This document shows positions 10,110 to 21,668 of a stretch of 64,000 nt of DNA, in pieces. Positions within the stretch are counted from its first letter, which is position 1; the number at the start of each line of letters is the position of its first letter. Origin of the DNA: Ichthyophis bannanicus (lineage: Eukaryota; Chordata; Amphibia; Gymnophiona; Ichthyophiidae); the NCBI GenBank assembly GCA_033557465.1, contig JAWIIG010000038.1, positions 2,790,001-2,854,000 of the forward strand, in the 5' to 3' direction. A program made the position numbers and the translations under genes. Below the pieces are notes generated by a model. That model saw only the letters and a program-made list of their open reading frames with translations, was not told where the DNA came from and searched no databases.

Positions 10110-11150
10110 GCAAGCAGAAAAAGGAATTACCTCAGCCAACCTTATTCATTAGGTATACTGGGGATTTGAACTCATGACCCCTGGGCCATCAGTCACTGTC
10201 TTAACCATTGTGCTACACTGCTGTTCCTCCTTGCATGTCAGCGCACCTACTTAAGATTTTCATGCGTTAAAATGCACAGTGCTGCCATCAAAAACAGTGC
10301 TATGACCTTGCAGAGCCTCATACGGCACCCTATAAAGCGCACTATAAGCAACATTCTAGGGTGCCTGGGTGGACAGTGCACTTTATAATATGCCCTCTGG
10401 AGTGCCTTATAGGGCAGCTGATGCGGCACCTTATGTTACAGCACTTTGAGAGTGTGTTTGCTAGCAGCAGTAATTAAAATGCCTCATAATGCAATATTAC
10501 ACATAACAGGTAGTGCCTCAGCCAGCCTTATTCATTGGGCACAGTGGGGGATTGAACCCATGACCCCTGCACCATCAGTCAGTGTCTTAACCATCATGCT
10601 ACGCTGCTGTTGCTGTTTGTACGTCAGCACACCTACTTCAGCTTACCACACGTTAACATGTGCAGTGCTGCCATCAGAAACAGTGCTGTAACCTTGCCGT
10701 GCCTCATAGGGCACCCTATATGGCGCCCTATAGGCCACCCTTTAAGCAACATTGTAGGGTGCCTTGGCGGACAGTGCACTTTAAAATGTGCCCTCTGGGG
10801 TACCTTATGGGGTGCCTTATGCAGCACCTTATGTTACAGCGCTTTGAGAGTGCGTATGCTAGCAGCAGTAATTAAAATAAAACTAAAATGCCTCATAATG
10901 CAATATTACACATAACAGTTAGTGCCTCAGCCAGCCTTATTCATTGGGCACAGTGGGGGATTGAACCCATGACCCCTACACCACCAGTCATTGTCTTAAC
11001 CATTGTACTGCAGCTCTGTTCCTCTGCTCGCACATCAGCACGCCTGCTTATGCTTCCCGCGCGTGTTTCTCGTGCACTAATGTGCGCGGCACATATTAGG
11101 GCGCAGCGCACATTAGCGCACGATAATCCCGGTTTGCTATGTTATGACTG
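10110..11150 (-). repeat. Three tandem copies of a ~400 bp unit with a tRNA-derived SINE
   Basis: The block around TGCCTCAGCCAGCCTTATTC occurs near 10130, 10515 and 10925, a period of roughly 385-410 bases. Each copy is followed by the reverse complement of a tRNA-like promoter: GGTTCAATCCCC (B-box) and TAGCATGATGGTTAAGACA (A-box) on the minus strand. Copies 1 and 2 share a body with many CACCTTATG/GGGTGCC words and the joint GAGAGTG(T/C)GT(T/A)TGCTAGCAGCAG. Copy 3 is cut short near 11150. This is either a tandem duplication of a SINE-bearing unit or a satellite that grew from a SINE. Confidence 0.8.
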
Positions 11151-11217
11151 AAATGCCCACTCCTTATATGGCATCCTGAAAACTAGCGCCGGGCACACAT
11201 TAGGACGGTTTGGTAAA

Positions 11218-12760
11218 CATACCCCTAAGTCATATCGTCCTATTTCGAGTTTACTATTTATCTCAAAAATTACAGAAAAAGTGGTACAAAAATCAGCTGT
11301 AAGATCACATTGACTTGTATGCCCCTTTGGATATACATCAGCATGGATTTAAACCTAATCACAATGTGGAAACTCTACTTATTTCTCTCTTTGATAATCT
11401 TATAACAGGCCTTGAAAAAGATAAGTTATTTCTGTTAATTTTCATCGATGTCTCAGCAGCATTTGATACTGTGTCACACAATAATGTTACGTCTACAAGA
11501 TATTGGCTTATGCAACAATACATTAAAATGGTTTGCCTCTTATCTAACCAACCAATCGTATGCAGTTAGTAAAATATGGTGACAAAAAAATCCTCTCAAT
11601 TTTCGATTGGACAAGGCATACCTCAAGGTTCAGCTTTATCATCTATTCTCTTTAATATTTATATTTAACCCATATGTCAAATTATTAATCTTCATGAAAT
11701 TAATCATCATTTATACGCCGATGACATTATGGTTTATACTATAATTGACCAAAATACCTTTGATACAATACAAATTAATAACTGTTTGGCTGATATTAAT
11801 CATTCGCTTAACAATAACTTAAAAATAAATTCTGACAAAACAGAAGCAATGTTCATATCTAAATGCCAGTCCTTAAAACTACCAATTGAAATTAATTTAT
11901 TAAATAGAGAAATTAAAATTAAAGATGAAGTAAGATACTTAGGTGTAACATTAGATAAATATTTAAATTTAAAATCTCATAAACAAAATTGCGTCAAAAG
12001 CATACCATCGTTTAAAGATTATAAGAAGACTAAAACCAATACTAAATACAAATCACTTTCGCACGGTATGTCAGGCAGTCATAACACCTCTACTTGCTTT
12101 TGGAAACATTTTGTATCAAGGTCTTCCTAAACACTCTATCCATCCTCTCCAATTAGTTCAGAACACCACTGCGCGTATTTTAACTGGCTCTACAAAATTT
12201 GAACACATAACTCCTGTCCTCAAACAGTTACATTTCCTTCCGGTTATTGCAAGAGCAAAATATAAAAACCTAATAACTATTTTCAAAAATTTTCACCAAT
12301 CCTCAGCGGATATTCTACAATCTATAATTTCAAAAGACAAGAGCATAAGACCAAAACGATCTCAAAATATCAATAAACTTAATACTCCTTTGAACTTCAA
12401 CAAATCAAAACAAATGACTTCTAAAAGAGCGTTTTCCTTTATGGCACCAGAGTTATGGAATTCTATTCCTGAAGACTTAAGAACTCAGGAAGACATTAAG
12501 GACTTTCACAAATCTTTAAAGACTTATTTATTTATAGAATCATTTGGTGAAATAACTTAAACTTACCATTATGTATATTTAATTTCACTATGATATAGTA
12601 TTATAACATACTGTTTTGTTTTGTATTTATATTGTAATGTATAGTTTTTGTTTTCCCATACCCTCAGTATGTAAGCATTTGTTGTCTTGTCAACCACTTT
12701 GATTGAAGGATAAGGTGGTATACAAAACTGGTTAAATAAATAAATAAACAAAACAATCAA
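11218..12760 (+). pseudogene. L2-type LINE, 5'-truncated, AT-rich
   Basis: Reverse transcriptase motifs occur in order: SYRPISSLLFISKITEKV, HQHGFKPNHNVETLL, FIDVSAAFDTV, GIPQGSALSS, LYADDIMVY (YADD catalytic loop near 11715), VRYLGVTLDKYLN, then the C-terminal region QNTTARILTGSTKFEHI, ARAKYKNL, PELWNSIPEDLRTQEDIK. It ends with AAGGTGGTATACAAAACTGG and an AAATA microsatellite tail at 12735-12756, the usual L2 3' end. Several frameshifts and stops separate the blocks, so it is dead. It is much more AT-rich than the L2 at 52630, which suggests a different subfamily. Confidence 0.88.
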
Positions 12761-12811
12761 ACTGTGAGGCCCTAAAACAGCCAGAGGATCAGCGCAGCAG
12801 CAGGAAGACTA

Positions 12812-15184
12812 CCTCAATTTATTTAGCAAGATTTGTATACTGCTTTTCACTGGGTCAAAGCGTTTTACAATGAACAATTTGAAATTGGTATACAGTTGCA
12901 AGGAATGCATAACAATGTATATTTGAACAATTGAATGTGGCTTACAAAGCCATTTAACTATCTACAATGGATTTTAAGCACTTTGCTATGTACAGGTTGA
13001 TTACAGTCAAATGGTTACGGGGTGGGGGAGTTACAATGTGGGTGGTAGAGTTACAGGTTGGTTATGTTACATCAGTGAAGTACTTAATAGGTGGGTTTTT
13101 AGCATCTTTCTGAATGCGGTGGGGTCTGTGGAGTTTGAGGTCATTAGGGAGTGAGTTCTAGAGGGAGGGTGTGTATAATTCGAAGAATCTCTGGCAGGCT
13201 TGCTGATTGCTTTTTGTTTTTTCGGGTGGTATTGTGAGGGTGTTTGCAGTGGATTTTCTCGAGGGTTGGGTTGAAGTGTGGGGTGGAGTACTTTTGAAGG
13301 TGTAAGGACGATAGGTTGTTGATGGTTTTAAATGTGAGGAGTATGGTCTTGTATAAGATTCTGGCTTGTAGTGGGAATCTGTGGAGACATTTCAGGATGG
13401 GTGATATGTGGTCTGTTCTGGTAGCCCCCTGAATTGTGTGGGCAGCAGTGTGCAGAGCTGTTTGTAAAGGGTGGAGTGTGTCCTTGGTATTTGGCATTGC
13501 AGTAGTATATGTGTGGGATGATGAGGGTTTGTAGGGCTGATCTGAAGTCAGTTGGTTCTAGCAGTAGGCGAAGATGTTGAAGGGTCCGGATCTTAAAGTA
13601 TGCAGTTTTTGTTGTTTTGGCAATTTGTGGTTTGAAGGTTAGCAGCTGGTCTAAGGTGACTACGAGGTATCTGACTTCATTCTTAACTTGCATGTTGAAA
13701 TTATTATGTGATAGCAAGGAGTGGAGTGAATGAGCTGTCCATGGTGATGAATAAAGCTTTTGTTTTGTTCAGGCTGATGGAGAGGTGGTTTTGATTGAGC
13801 CATCTGGATACATCTGAGAAGCGCTACTGGAAGAATTGGAGTAAGGGGTGACTGGTGTTCAATAGTTTGTATAGCATGATGTTGTCAGCGTATATGTGGA
13901 AGGAAACATTGTGAGATTGTAGTGTTTCACAGAGTGGTTGCATGTAGATGTTAAATAGCAGTGCGGAGTGTGTGGATCCTTGTGGGACTCCTTGTGCTTG
14001 GATGTAATGGGCAGGGGTACAGTTCCAAATCCTTACTTGTCGTCTTCAGTTTTTGAGGTACAATTAGAAACATTTTAGTATGGTTCCCTCTATTCCTAAT
14101 GTCTTCAAGTCGTGTATGAGTATTTGGTGATTAATGGTATCGAGAGCTACTGAGATGTCTAGAAATATGATGAATCCAGAGTTTGGTTTTTGGATATCTT
14201 TGATGAGTTTGTCAGGGGTGGTCAGTAGCGTTTTCACTCCATGGTTGGGATGGAAACCATGTTGTTGGTTGTCCAGTATGTTATGATTATCCAGGTGGTC
14301 TTGTAGTTGTTGCTGTATGGTCTTCTCAATCACCTTGGTGATGACAGGAAGGCTGGCGATTGGTCTGTAGGCTGATGGATCGAGGGGATCCAAATGTGGC
14401 TTTTTGAGAATGAGGTGTATGGATGACAGTTTTAGGCAGTCTGGAATATAGCCTTGGTCAAGGAAGGTCTGTGTAAGTTTTGTGAATAGAGGCAAGATTT
14501 CAGTATTTTATCCAGCTGACCGGGCAAAGGTCTAGGGGGAAGTGGTTGTATTAAGGGTTTTTTTTATGATGGACTCAGTTGTATTGTTGCTCATAGTTTC
14601 AAAAGTTGACCAGGGTGGTATGTGTGTGTTTGTGGATACAGAGATGGGGGGAGTGTGAGTGGGGTTGTTGGTGGTGTGAAGAGTAGAAGACTGCAAGTTA
14701 GAGATGGGAGATGGGGGTGATGTGGGATTCATTGGGGGGGGGGGGAAGCATTGAGACCCTTGACTATGCTGAAGAATTCCCTTGGATGGTTAAGGGAGGT
14801 CTTAATCTGCTTGGAATAGAAGGTGTGTTTGCATCGATCGGTTTCAGTGCGATATTCAGTCATACAATCTATTTACCATCACAGTCTGATGTGTGGTTTG
14901 TTTTCCTCCAGCAACACTAGTCTTCGGAGCTTTCTTTTGTACTCATGGAGCTGTGCTTTCTACCAAGGCCTCTTAGGGTGTCTGGTGGTTTTTTGCGTCG
15001 AGGCTCCAGTGCTGCTGCTTCTTGGGTAGTCATGCTAATCCAGGCTGAGAGGAAAGTATCTAGATTTTCCAGTTCAGTGGAAAGAAGGGGTACAATACTG
15101 TTGATGAAAGCTTCTTTGTCGAAGTTCTTGCATCGTCTTACTGTTGGAGGACGGGGGTGGGGTTGGGTTAGGATTGTTGGTATT
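12812..15184 (-). pseudogene. L2-type LINE 'L2-A', 3' portion
   Basis: On the minus strand the element runs from about 15184 (5') to a 3' end at 12812 (AGCAGTATACAAATCTTGC then AAATAAATTGAG). Blocks in order: FDKEAFINSIVPLLS (linker after the endonuclease), SAYRPIASLPVITKVIEK, QQHGFHPNHGVKTLL, IIFLDISVALDTINHQ, then NEVRYLVVTLDQLL and the C-terminal domain (RTDHISPILKCLHRFPLQARI). Stops and frameshifts occur throughout. Its 5' continuation is displaced to 16643-16846 by the CR1 inserted at 15185. Confidence 0.85.
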
Positions 15185-16642
15185 CATAGTAACATAATAT
15201 ATGACAGCAGATAAAGACCAGCATGGTCCATCTAGTCTGCCCAGCAAGGTGGCAAGAGTAGGTGCACCTGCCATTCTGTGCAGGTCACCCCTCCCCATGC
15301 CTTTCTTTAGGGACGTACCCACGGTTCCATACAGGTCACCCCTATTTGTTGAGATATACAGTAAGATAGTTAAGTTTATTTTGATTTTATCCTGTTGGTA
15401 TAAAGGAATCCATTGTGTCTGTCCTATGCCATTTTGAATTCTGTCACTGTATTTGCCCCCATCACTTCCATCGGCAGGGCATTCCAAGCATCCACCATCC
15501 TTTCAGTGAAAAAATATTTGCTGATGTTGCCTTTCAGCTTACCCCCTTGCTGTTTCATATTATGCCCTCTAGTTCTACAGCTTTCCCATCTTTGAAAAAT
15601 GTTTGTTTGTTCATTAATACTATAAGTATTTAAAGGTCTGTATCATATCTCCCATGTCCCTCCTCTCCTCTAGTGTATACATATTTAGGTCTTCAAGTCT
15701 CTTCTCATGTGTCTTCTGGAACAGGCTCCAAATCATTTTGGTCATCTTCTTCTGAACCGTTTCCAATATTTTTATATCCTTTGTGAGATATGGTCTCCAA
15801 AACTGAACACAATATTCCAAGTGAGGCCTCACCATCGACTTGTACAGTAGCATTAGTACCTCCTCCTTTCTTCTGGTAATTACTTTCTGTATGCAATCCA
15901 GCATCCTTCTGGCTTTGGCCACCGCCTTTTCACACTGTTTCGCCACCTTGAGATCCTTAGAAACAATCACTCCAAGGTCCTTCTCCTGGTCTGTGCACAC
16001 TAACTTCTCGCCCACTATTGCATATAATTCCCTTAGGTTTCTGCATCCCAAGGGCATGACACTGCACTTCTTCATATTAAATCTTAACTGCCAAGCATTA
16101 GACCATTCTTCCAGCTTTTGTAGATCTTTCCTGTTGCTATCCACTCTCTCAGGGGAGTCCACTCTGTTTCAAATTTTCATGCCATCTGCAAAAATAGACT
16201 TTTTCCATTCAGTCCTTCAGCAATATCACTCACAAATACATTGAACAGTACCAGTCCCAGGACCGATTCCTGGAGCACACCATTAATCACTTTCCTTTCA
16301 TCCGAGTGAGTTCCGTTTACCATCACCTTCTGTCATCTGTCAGTCAACCAATTTCTGATCCAGTTCACCACCTTGGGACCCATCCCCAGGCTGTTCAGTT
16401 TACTGATAAGCCTCCTATGAGGAACAGTATCAAAGGCTTTGCTGAAATCTAGGTAGATCACATCCATAGCATGCCCTTGATCTAGTTCTCTAGTCACCCA
16501 GTCAAAGAACTCAGATTTATTTGGCATGATCGTCCCCATGATAAAACCATGTTGCCTCAGATCATACAATCTATTGGTTTCAAGGAAGTCCACTATTCTC
16601 TCTTTCAGGAGCACCTCCATTACTTTTCCCACCATTCGGAGG
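15185..16642 (-). pseudogene. CR1-type LINE fragment nested in L2-A
   Basis: Minus-strand CR1-group reverse transcriptase, 5' truncated. In order: VGKVMEVLLKERIVDFLE, YDLRQHGFI, VIYLDFSKAFDTVPHRRL, MGPKVVNWIRNWLTDR, EKDLGVIVSKDLKVAKQCEKA, MVRPHLEYCVQFWRPYL, VQKKMTKMI. The catalytic F/YADD loop is not found intact. It ends with a 3' UTR containing GGCAGACTAGATGGACCATG. The adjacent L2 frame resumes on both sides, and the flanks share only ATTC, so any target duplication is 4 bp or less. Confidence 0.88.
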
Positions 16643-16846
16643 AGAAAGGTAATCATGTCGTGGTCTGACCACGGGACTGAGAGGTTTTTGGCGTTTTGCA
16701 GTAGGGTAATGTTGCAGGGGTTATTGTTGATGAAAATGAGGTCCAGGGTGTTTCCTTTGTTGTGGGCAGGTTGTGTTATAATTTGAGAGAAGTCCAATGT
16801 GGTCATGGCATTAGTGAACGTGGTAGCTTGTTTTGTTTGCACAGAG
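16643..16846 (-). pseudogene. L2-A, C-terminal endonuclease segment
   Basis: It encodes MTTLDFSQIITQPAHNKG, TLDLIFINNN and VPWSDHDMITF, the last part of an apurinic-like endonuclease domain with its SDH motif. The frame then passes straight into the CR1 sequence at 16642. The L2 wording resumes at 15184, so this is the displaced 5' side of L2-A. It is itself cut at 16846 by the 3' end of another L2. Confidence 0.8.
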
Positions 16847-19800
16847 TTATTTAACCATTTTTTTATACCGCTTTATCCTTCAATCAAAGCAGTTTACATT
16901 GTAACTCAACAGTATACATAGAACGTTTAACCAGTGTACAACAAACGTTTAAACAGGGGAGGGGGAGGAGTAGGCCAGTAACAGGATTAAACTATGTACA
17001 GTGTCATGTGTGTATGACAAACTATGTACAGTTCAGTGTGTGGTGTTAAGGATGAGTTGTTGGTCCATGGCCGAGGGTCAACAGGTGGTAGTTTGGGTCT
17101 TTATGTCGGTGAGGTGGTTAAGTGATGTGTCCCAGGTGGTTTGTGTAGAGTAGGGTTTTCAGCTTCTTCCTGAGTTTTTAATGTCTGTAGTCGCTCGCAT
17201 GTCATCTGGGAGTGAGTTCCATAGTAACAGGGCATATAGTGAAAGCGCTCCTCCGGATGTGGCTTGGTTGGTCCTTTGGTAATCATGGAGTGTGATGATG
17301 CTATGCTTGTTGTTATTTCTCCTGGGCTGTGTGCTTGTATCTCTTATTATGAAGTCTTGTAGGATGTTGGCTAATGATTGGTGGATGATTTTGAAGTTGT
17401 TTAAAATTGATTTGAATCTGATGCCGGAGTGTATTGGGAGCCAATGTAACTAGTCAAAGTATGGGAGTGATGTGTTCTTATTTGGGTGTTCCTGTGATGA
17501 ATCGTGCTGCTGTATTTTGTGCTATTTGAAATGGCATGATGATTTGTTTTGGGAGCCCCTGATAGAATGAGTTGCAGCAGTTAAGTGTTGGAGTGATTAC
17601 ACCCTGGCAGATGGTGCAGAAGTGATCTTGGTCCAGAATCAGTTTTAGCCTCCTGATCACTTTCATTTTATGGTAGGCATTTGCTGTGGTTCTCTTTATG
17701 TGAGGTTGCATGGTAAAGTGTTGGTCCATGATAATTCCTAGGTATTTGATTTCTTTCTTTATTGTTATGGGCTCTTGCCATATGTTGACTGATTGCAGTG
17801 GGACGAATGAGGTATGCCTTGTGACAAAAAGTGTCTGTCTTTTTATAGTTTATGGATAGGTTGCTGTTCTTGAGCCAAGTGATCATATCTTCCATGCATG
17901 ATGTTATGGTTGAGAGGTCAAACTTGACATCATGGTATACACCTCACTCGAAATATACATCAGTGAATAATCTGTACTGAATTTTGTGGTTTTTGATGAT
18001 TTCACATATGGGCTGTATGTAGATGTTAAATAAAAATGATGAGAGTGATGAGCCTTGTGGTACTTCTTGATTTATGGGGAAAGGTGTTGATCTGTTTGTT
18101 TCGCATGTGACTTGCTGTTGCCGGTTGCTGAGATAACAATACGCTAGCATGGTTTCAATCTTATGTAGGTCAATTTCTTGAAGGCGCCGCAGTATGATGC
18201 AGTGGGAGAAAGTATCAAAGGCGGAGGATATACCCATGAAAATGAGGATAAATCCTGTTTTAATGTTATCTATTCCTCTGATAATGCTGTCAAATAGAGA
18301 TATTAGGCGAGTCTCTGTGCCATGACTGGGTCTGAACCCAGGTTGATGTGGGTCCAGTCGTGCATGCTGGTCTATGTGATCCTGTAGTTGCCTTTGAACC
18401 ACCTTTTCTATGATTTTAGCGATAAATGGCAAGCTGGAGATTGGTCGGTACGCAGTTGGATCATTTTTGTTGAGGGACATGTCTTTAGGTTGTATGATAG
18501 CCTGTCTGAATGATGTTGGCATGTACCCTTGGGTGAATGACAGGGTTGGTATTTTGTGAATGAAGTGTTTGAGTTGTTCTTTCGTTGACTTTATCCATGC
18601 AATGGGGACATGGGTCTGAGGGTGATGGGGTGGCATTAAGCGATGAAATTACATCGTCTATCTGCTGGGTAGACGGGATACTGAATGTTCCCCATAGTCT
18701 TTTGTGGATAGAATCCTGAGGTTGGTGTGTCGTAATCATTGTGGTTGTGCAGTTCTGTTTGGTGCATTTGTCCCTTAGGTAATTCGCTATGTTTTGAGGG
18801 TATATTTCAGGAGTGTTGTTTTTTAGTGGGTCTCCGGTGAGTGTCCTCATGATATTGAATAGTTCCCTTGGTTTGTTAGTTGATTGCAAGATGAGATTTG
18901 TATGATGTTGTTGTCTGCATCTATTGATTGCATTGAGGTATTCCATCTGTAGGATTTTGTATTGACATAGGATGTCTGGGGCTTTTGTCTAACTCCATTT
19001 TCTTTCAAGTCTTTTAGCTGACCTGATTTCTTGGAGTACCAGGGTTCTGTTTTTATTCTGTGTGTAGTTGAAGTTTTTCTGGTAGATGCTGTTGCTGCAG
19101 CAGATAAGGAGCTATTCCAGGTATCAATAGTGTCATCCAGGTTATCTGTGTCTTGCTGTAGCTTGGGGATTATTCTGTTCAGGAATTCATCTTTGTTAAA
19201 GCTTTTAAATCTTCTGCAATTGTGTTGCGGGGAGTTCCTGTTCAGATGGCCATGTGATGTGCAAGGTAAAATTTATTAGGTGGTGATCTGACCATGGTAT
19301 TGGGGTGATTGTGGGGTGTGTTATATGATTGTGTTCTAGCATTGTTTGGGAGATGAAGATAAGGTCAGGAGTCATGCCAGTTGAGGTTAAAGTCTCCTAG
19401 TATGATATGATCCTTGTTTGAGGAGGAGTTTTCAGATACTTTTTGGAGTAGGGCTGAGAAGTCAAAAGGGAGGTGGTAGTTGGAGATCTGTATATGAGCA
19501 AGATTGTTAAGAGTTTATTGGAGAGAGAGAGAAAGTCCAGGCCCTCGGAGCTGTCTGCGGATTGGTGGCAGAGGTGGAGGTCAGATCTTGCTATGATGAG
19601 GACCCCTCCACCTCTCTTTTGTGTTCTCAAGCAGTGGTGAAGAGCATAGTTTGTCAGGGTGATTTGGTTCATGAGTATGGTATCTGTGTTCATGAGCCAT
19701 GGCTCGATTATGCAGAGAAGGTCGAGGTTCATTATGTGGATAAGGTCATGGACAACTGGGGTTTTGTTTTTGACAGATCATGCGTTTACGAGTGCACATT

Positions 19801-19850
19801 GAAGAGAAGTAGGGGCATATGCTTTGGTTTGTTAATTTGTTAAGACATAG
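16847..19850 (-). pseudogene. L2-type LINE 'L2-B', nearly complete ORF2, decayed
   Basis: On the minus strand the endonuclease begins near 19800 (SVKNKTPVVHDLIH, LDLLCIIEPWLMNTDTI, GGGVLIIARSDL) and ends near 19290 with a PWSDHHLI block. The RT follows: FNIMRTLTGDPL, SDPCPHCM, AYRPISSLPFIAKIIEKV, HQPGFRPSHGTETRLI, LIFMGISSAFDTFSH, EVPQGSSLSSFLFNIYIQ. The catalytic loop is damaged, reading LFTDVYFE instead of an FADD form. C-terminal blocks lie at 17480-17900. The 3' end is at about 16847 (CGGTATAAAAAAATGG, AAATAAC). Numerous stops make it a dead copy. Confidence 0.85.
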
Positions 19851-21054
19851 AACAAAGAGCAACACAGCTAAACGAATAAACCTCCAAGGTATAACAAGAG
19901 GGTAAAAGTGGCAGAATGTCTGAAATGCACAAACACACCCAGAAAGATGCAAAGCAGTAGGAGAAGGAAGAAGACTGGCCAAAAAACCCCAAAGGAGACA
20001 AATTTCAAAGCAACATAGAAAGAAGGGTGGGGCCATTCATCGGAAGTGAATGCTACAGGCAGCACTGGCTGCTGCATGCTGACTCGAAGAAATAAAGATA
20101 AAGCTAGGGATGGTGCTATGAGATCTATTTGCTGCTGACTCAGAAAAAGAAAGAAGACACCAGGGATGGTATCACACAATATTTTTTCCCCGGGGGGGGG
20201 GGGGGGGGGGGGACCAAGGGAGGGAGAAAAAGAGAGATAGGATATGCTGGATGGGTGGTGGGAGGAGAGGGTGAGTGAGAATGGATAATAATGGACTAGG
20301 AAAAAAAGGTGGAGAATGGGAAGACTGGGGTGACTGTTGAAAAGTGGTAGGCAGATGGAGTAAAAAAACGAGGGGGATTGAGGACTGGATAATAAGAAAA
20401 GAGTAGTGAAGTCTGAGTGGACAGAAAGAAAAATTAATGGAAGAAAGCTGAAGGGAAAAGATCAATATCCAAGATGGAACAAAGTGAAGAAAACAAAAGA
20501 GGAGACAAGAAATGGCAGATGGCTTAGAGACCACAGAAAAGAGAAGACAGAGGAAAACAGAAACCTCAGACTGGGACCAGCATGATCAGAGAATAAAATG
20601 GTCAGACAATAAAGGTAGAAAAAATAATTTTATTTTCAATCTTTATATTTTATACAATACAGGAAAATGCATCTCTATTTTTTCTGGTGTTGCACTCTAT
20701 GCAGAATCTGGCTTCTTGGAATTGCAGTTTAATTTTTATCTACATTTTTTATTTTTAGTCACTTATTCTGTGCCTGGTGAGGGTCTGTGTTCTGAGTGTG
20801 TGTCAAAGGCCAGGTGTTCTGTTAACATGGAGTTTATATGTAGGGATTTGTACTATAGTAATTTGAATTGTTCAACTTTTCAAATAGGTGTTTGGATGTT
20901 CCAGGGTCCACTGCAGTATTTACAGTGCTGTTTTTTTTGGGTAGGCTCCTTATGAAGTGGGGTGGGGGGTAGCCAGCATTAATAATGAGGGAGGGGGCGC
21001 CAATATGTAGGTTGCAAGGGGTTACCAGAAACCCTAGCACTAATCCTGGCACAA
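19851..21054. other. Non-coding stretch with a 21-G run
   Basis: No protein motif is recognised. The stretch is purine-rich on the plus strand between about 20210 and 20560, and includes a run of 21 G at 20192-20212. Between 20600 and 20950 it becomes T-rich and looks like the body of an unrecognised dispersed repeat. Confidence 0.5.
20192..20212. repeat. Poly-G run, 21 bases
   Basis: The run is uninterrupted and preceded by a T6C4 block. Such a run can form G-quadruplexes on the plus strand and is prone to sequencing or assembly length error. Confidence 0.95.
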
Positions 21055-21668
21055 TGCACAAGTGGTTTAAATCATTCTTGATGGGATGTCAGCAGAAGGT
21101 ACTAGTAAGGGGGAAGGAGTCCTCCCCTTAACCTTTGGTGAAAGGATCTACTTTGTTCCCATATTTCTCTCTTTCTATCTTCCCTGGGCACTTTTTTGTA
21201 AACTTTGGGTGTGCAATATTATCTGTTTGCAGATAATGTGCAGATTCTTTTACCATTTGGTGATGTGAGGGACAGTCTGAGGAAAATTACGGAAGTAATG
21301 CAGGCGGTACATAAATGGTTTAGAGAGCATAAGTTGAAACTTGAATATGGCAAAGACAGAGGTGTTATGGTTTGGTGATAAGTGGAGAGGAGGGATAACT
21401 AGTATTGATTTAGTGACAGGACAGATGAGTAAGGGATTTGGGAGTGTGGTAGGATTATAGATTGACAATGCATGTTCATATTACAAAAATAAGTCAAGTG
21501 GCCTTTCAGTACTTAAGAATGATTCATCAATTGCATTCTTACCTGTGAATGTTGGCACAGGCATGGATATTATCTCACCTAGATTATTGTAACATGTTAA
21601 TGTGATTATCATAATGTGCAATTCATCGGCTTCAGTTGATTCAGAATTTGATGGCAAGGCTCATTGGT
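21055..21668 (+). pseudogene. LINE reverse transcriptase fragment (L2-like)
   Basis: Short plus-strand blocks in shifting frames match an RT from the fingers to the thumb: a GCQQKVLVRGKESSPL region, the catalytic neighbourhood FADNVQILLPFGDVRD (FADN in place of FADD), VHKWFREHKLKL, KTEVLWFG. It is truncated at both ends and abuts the CR1 3' end at about 21669. Confidence 0.65.
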
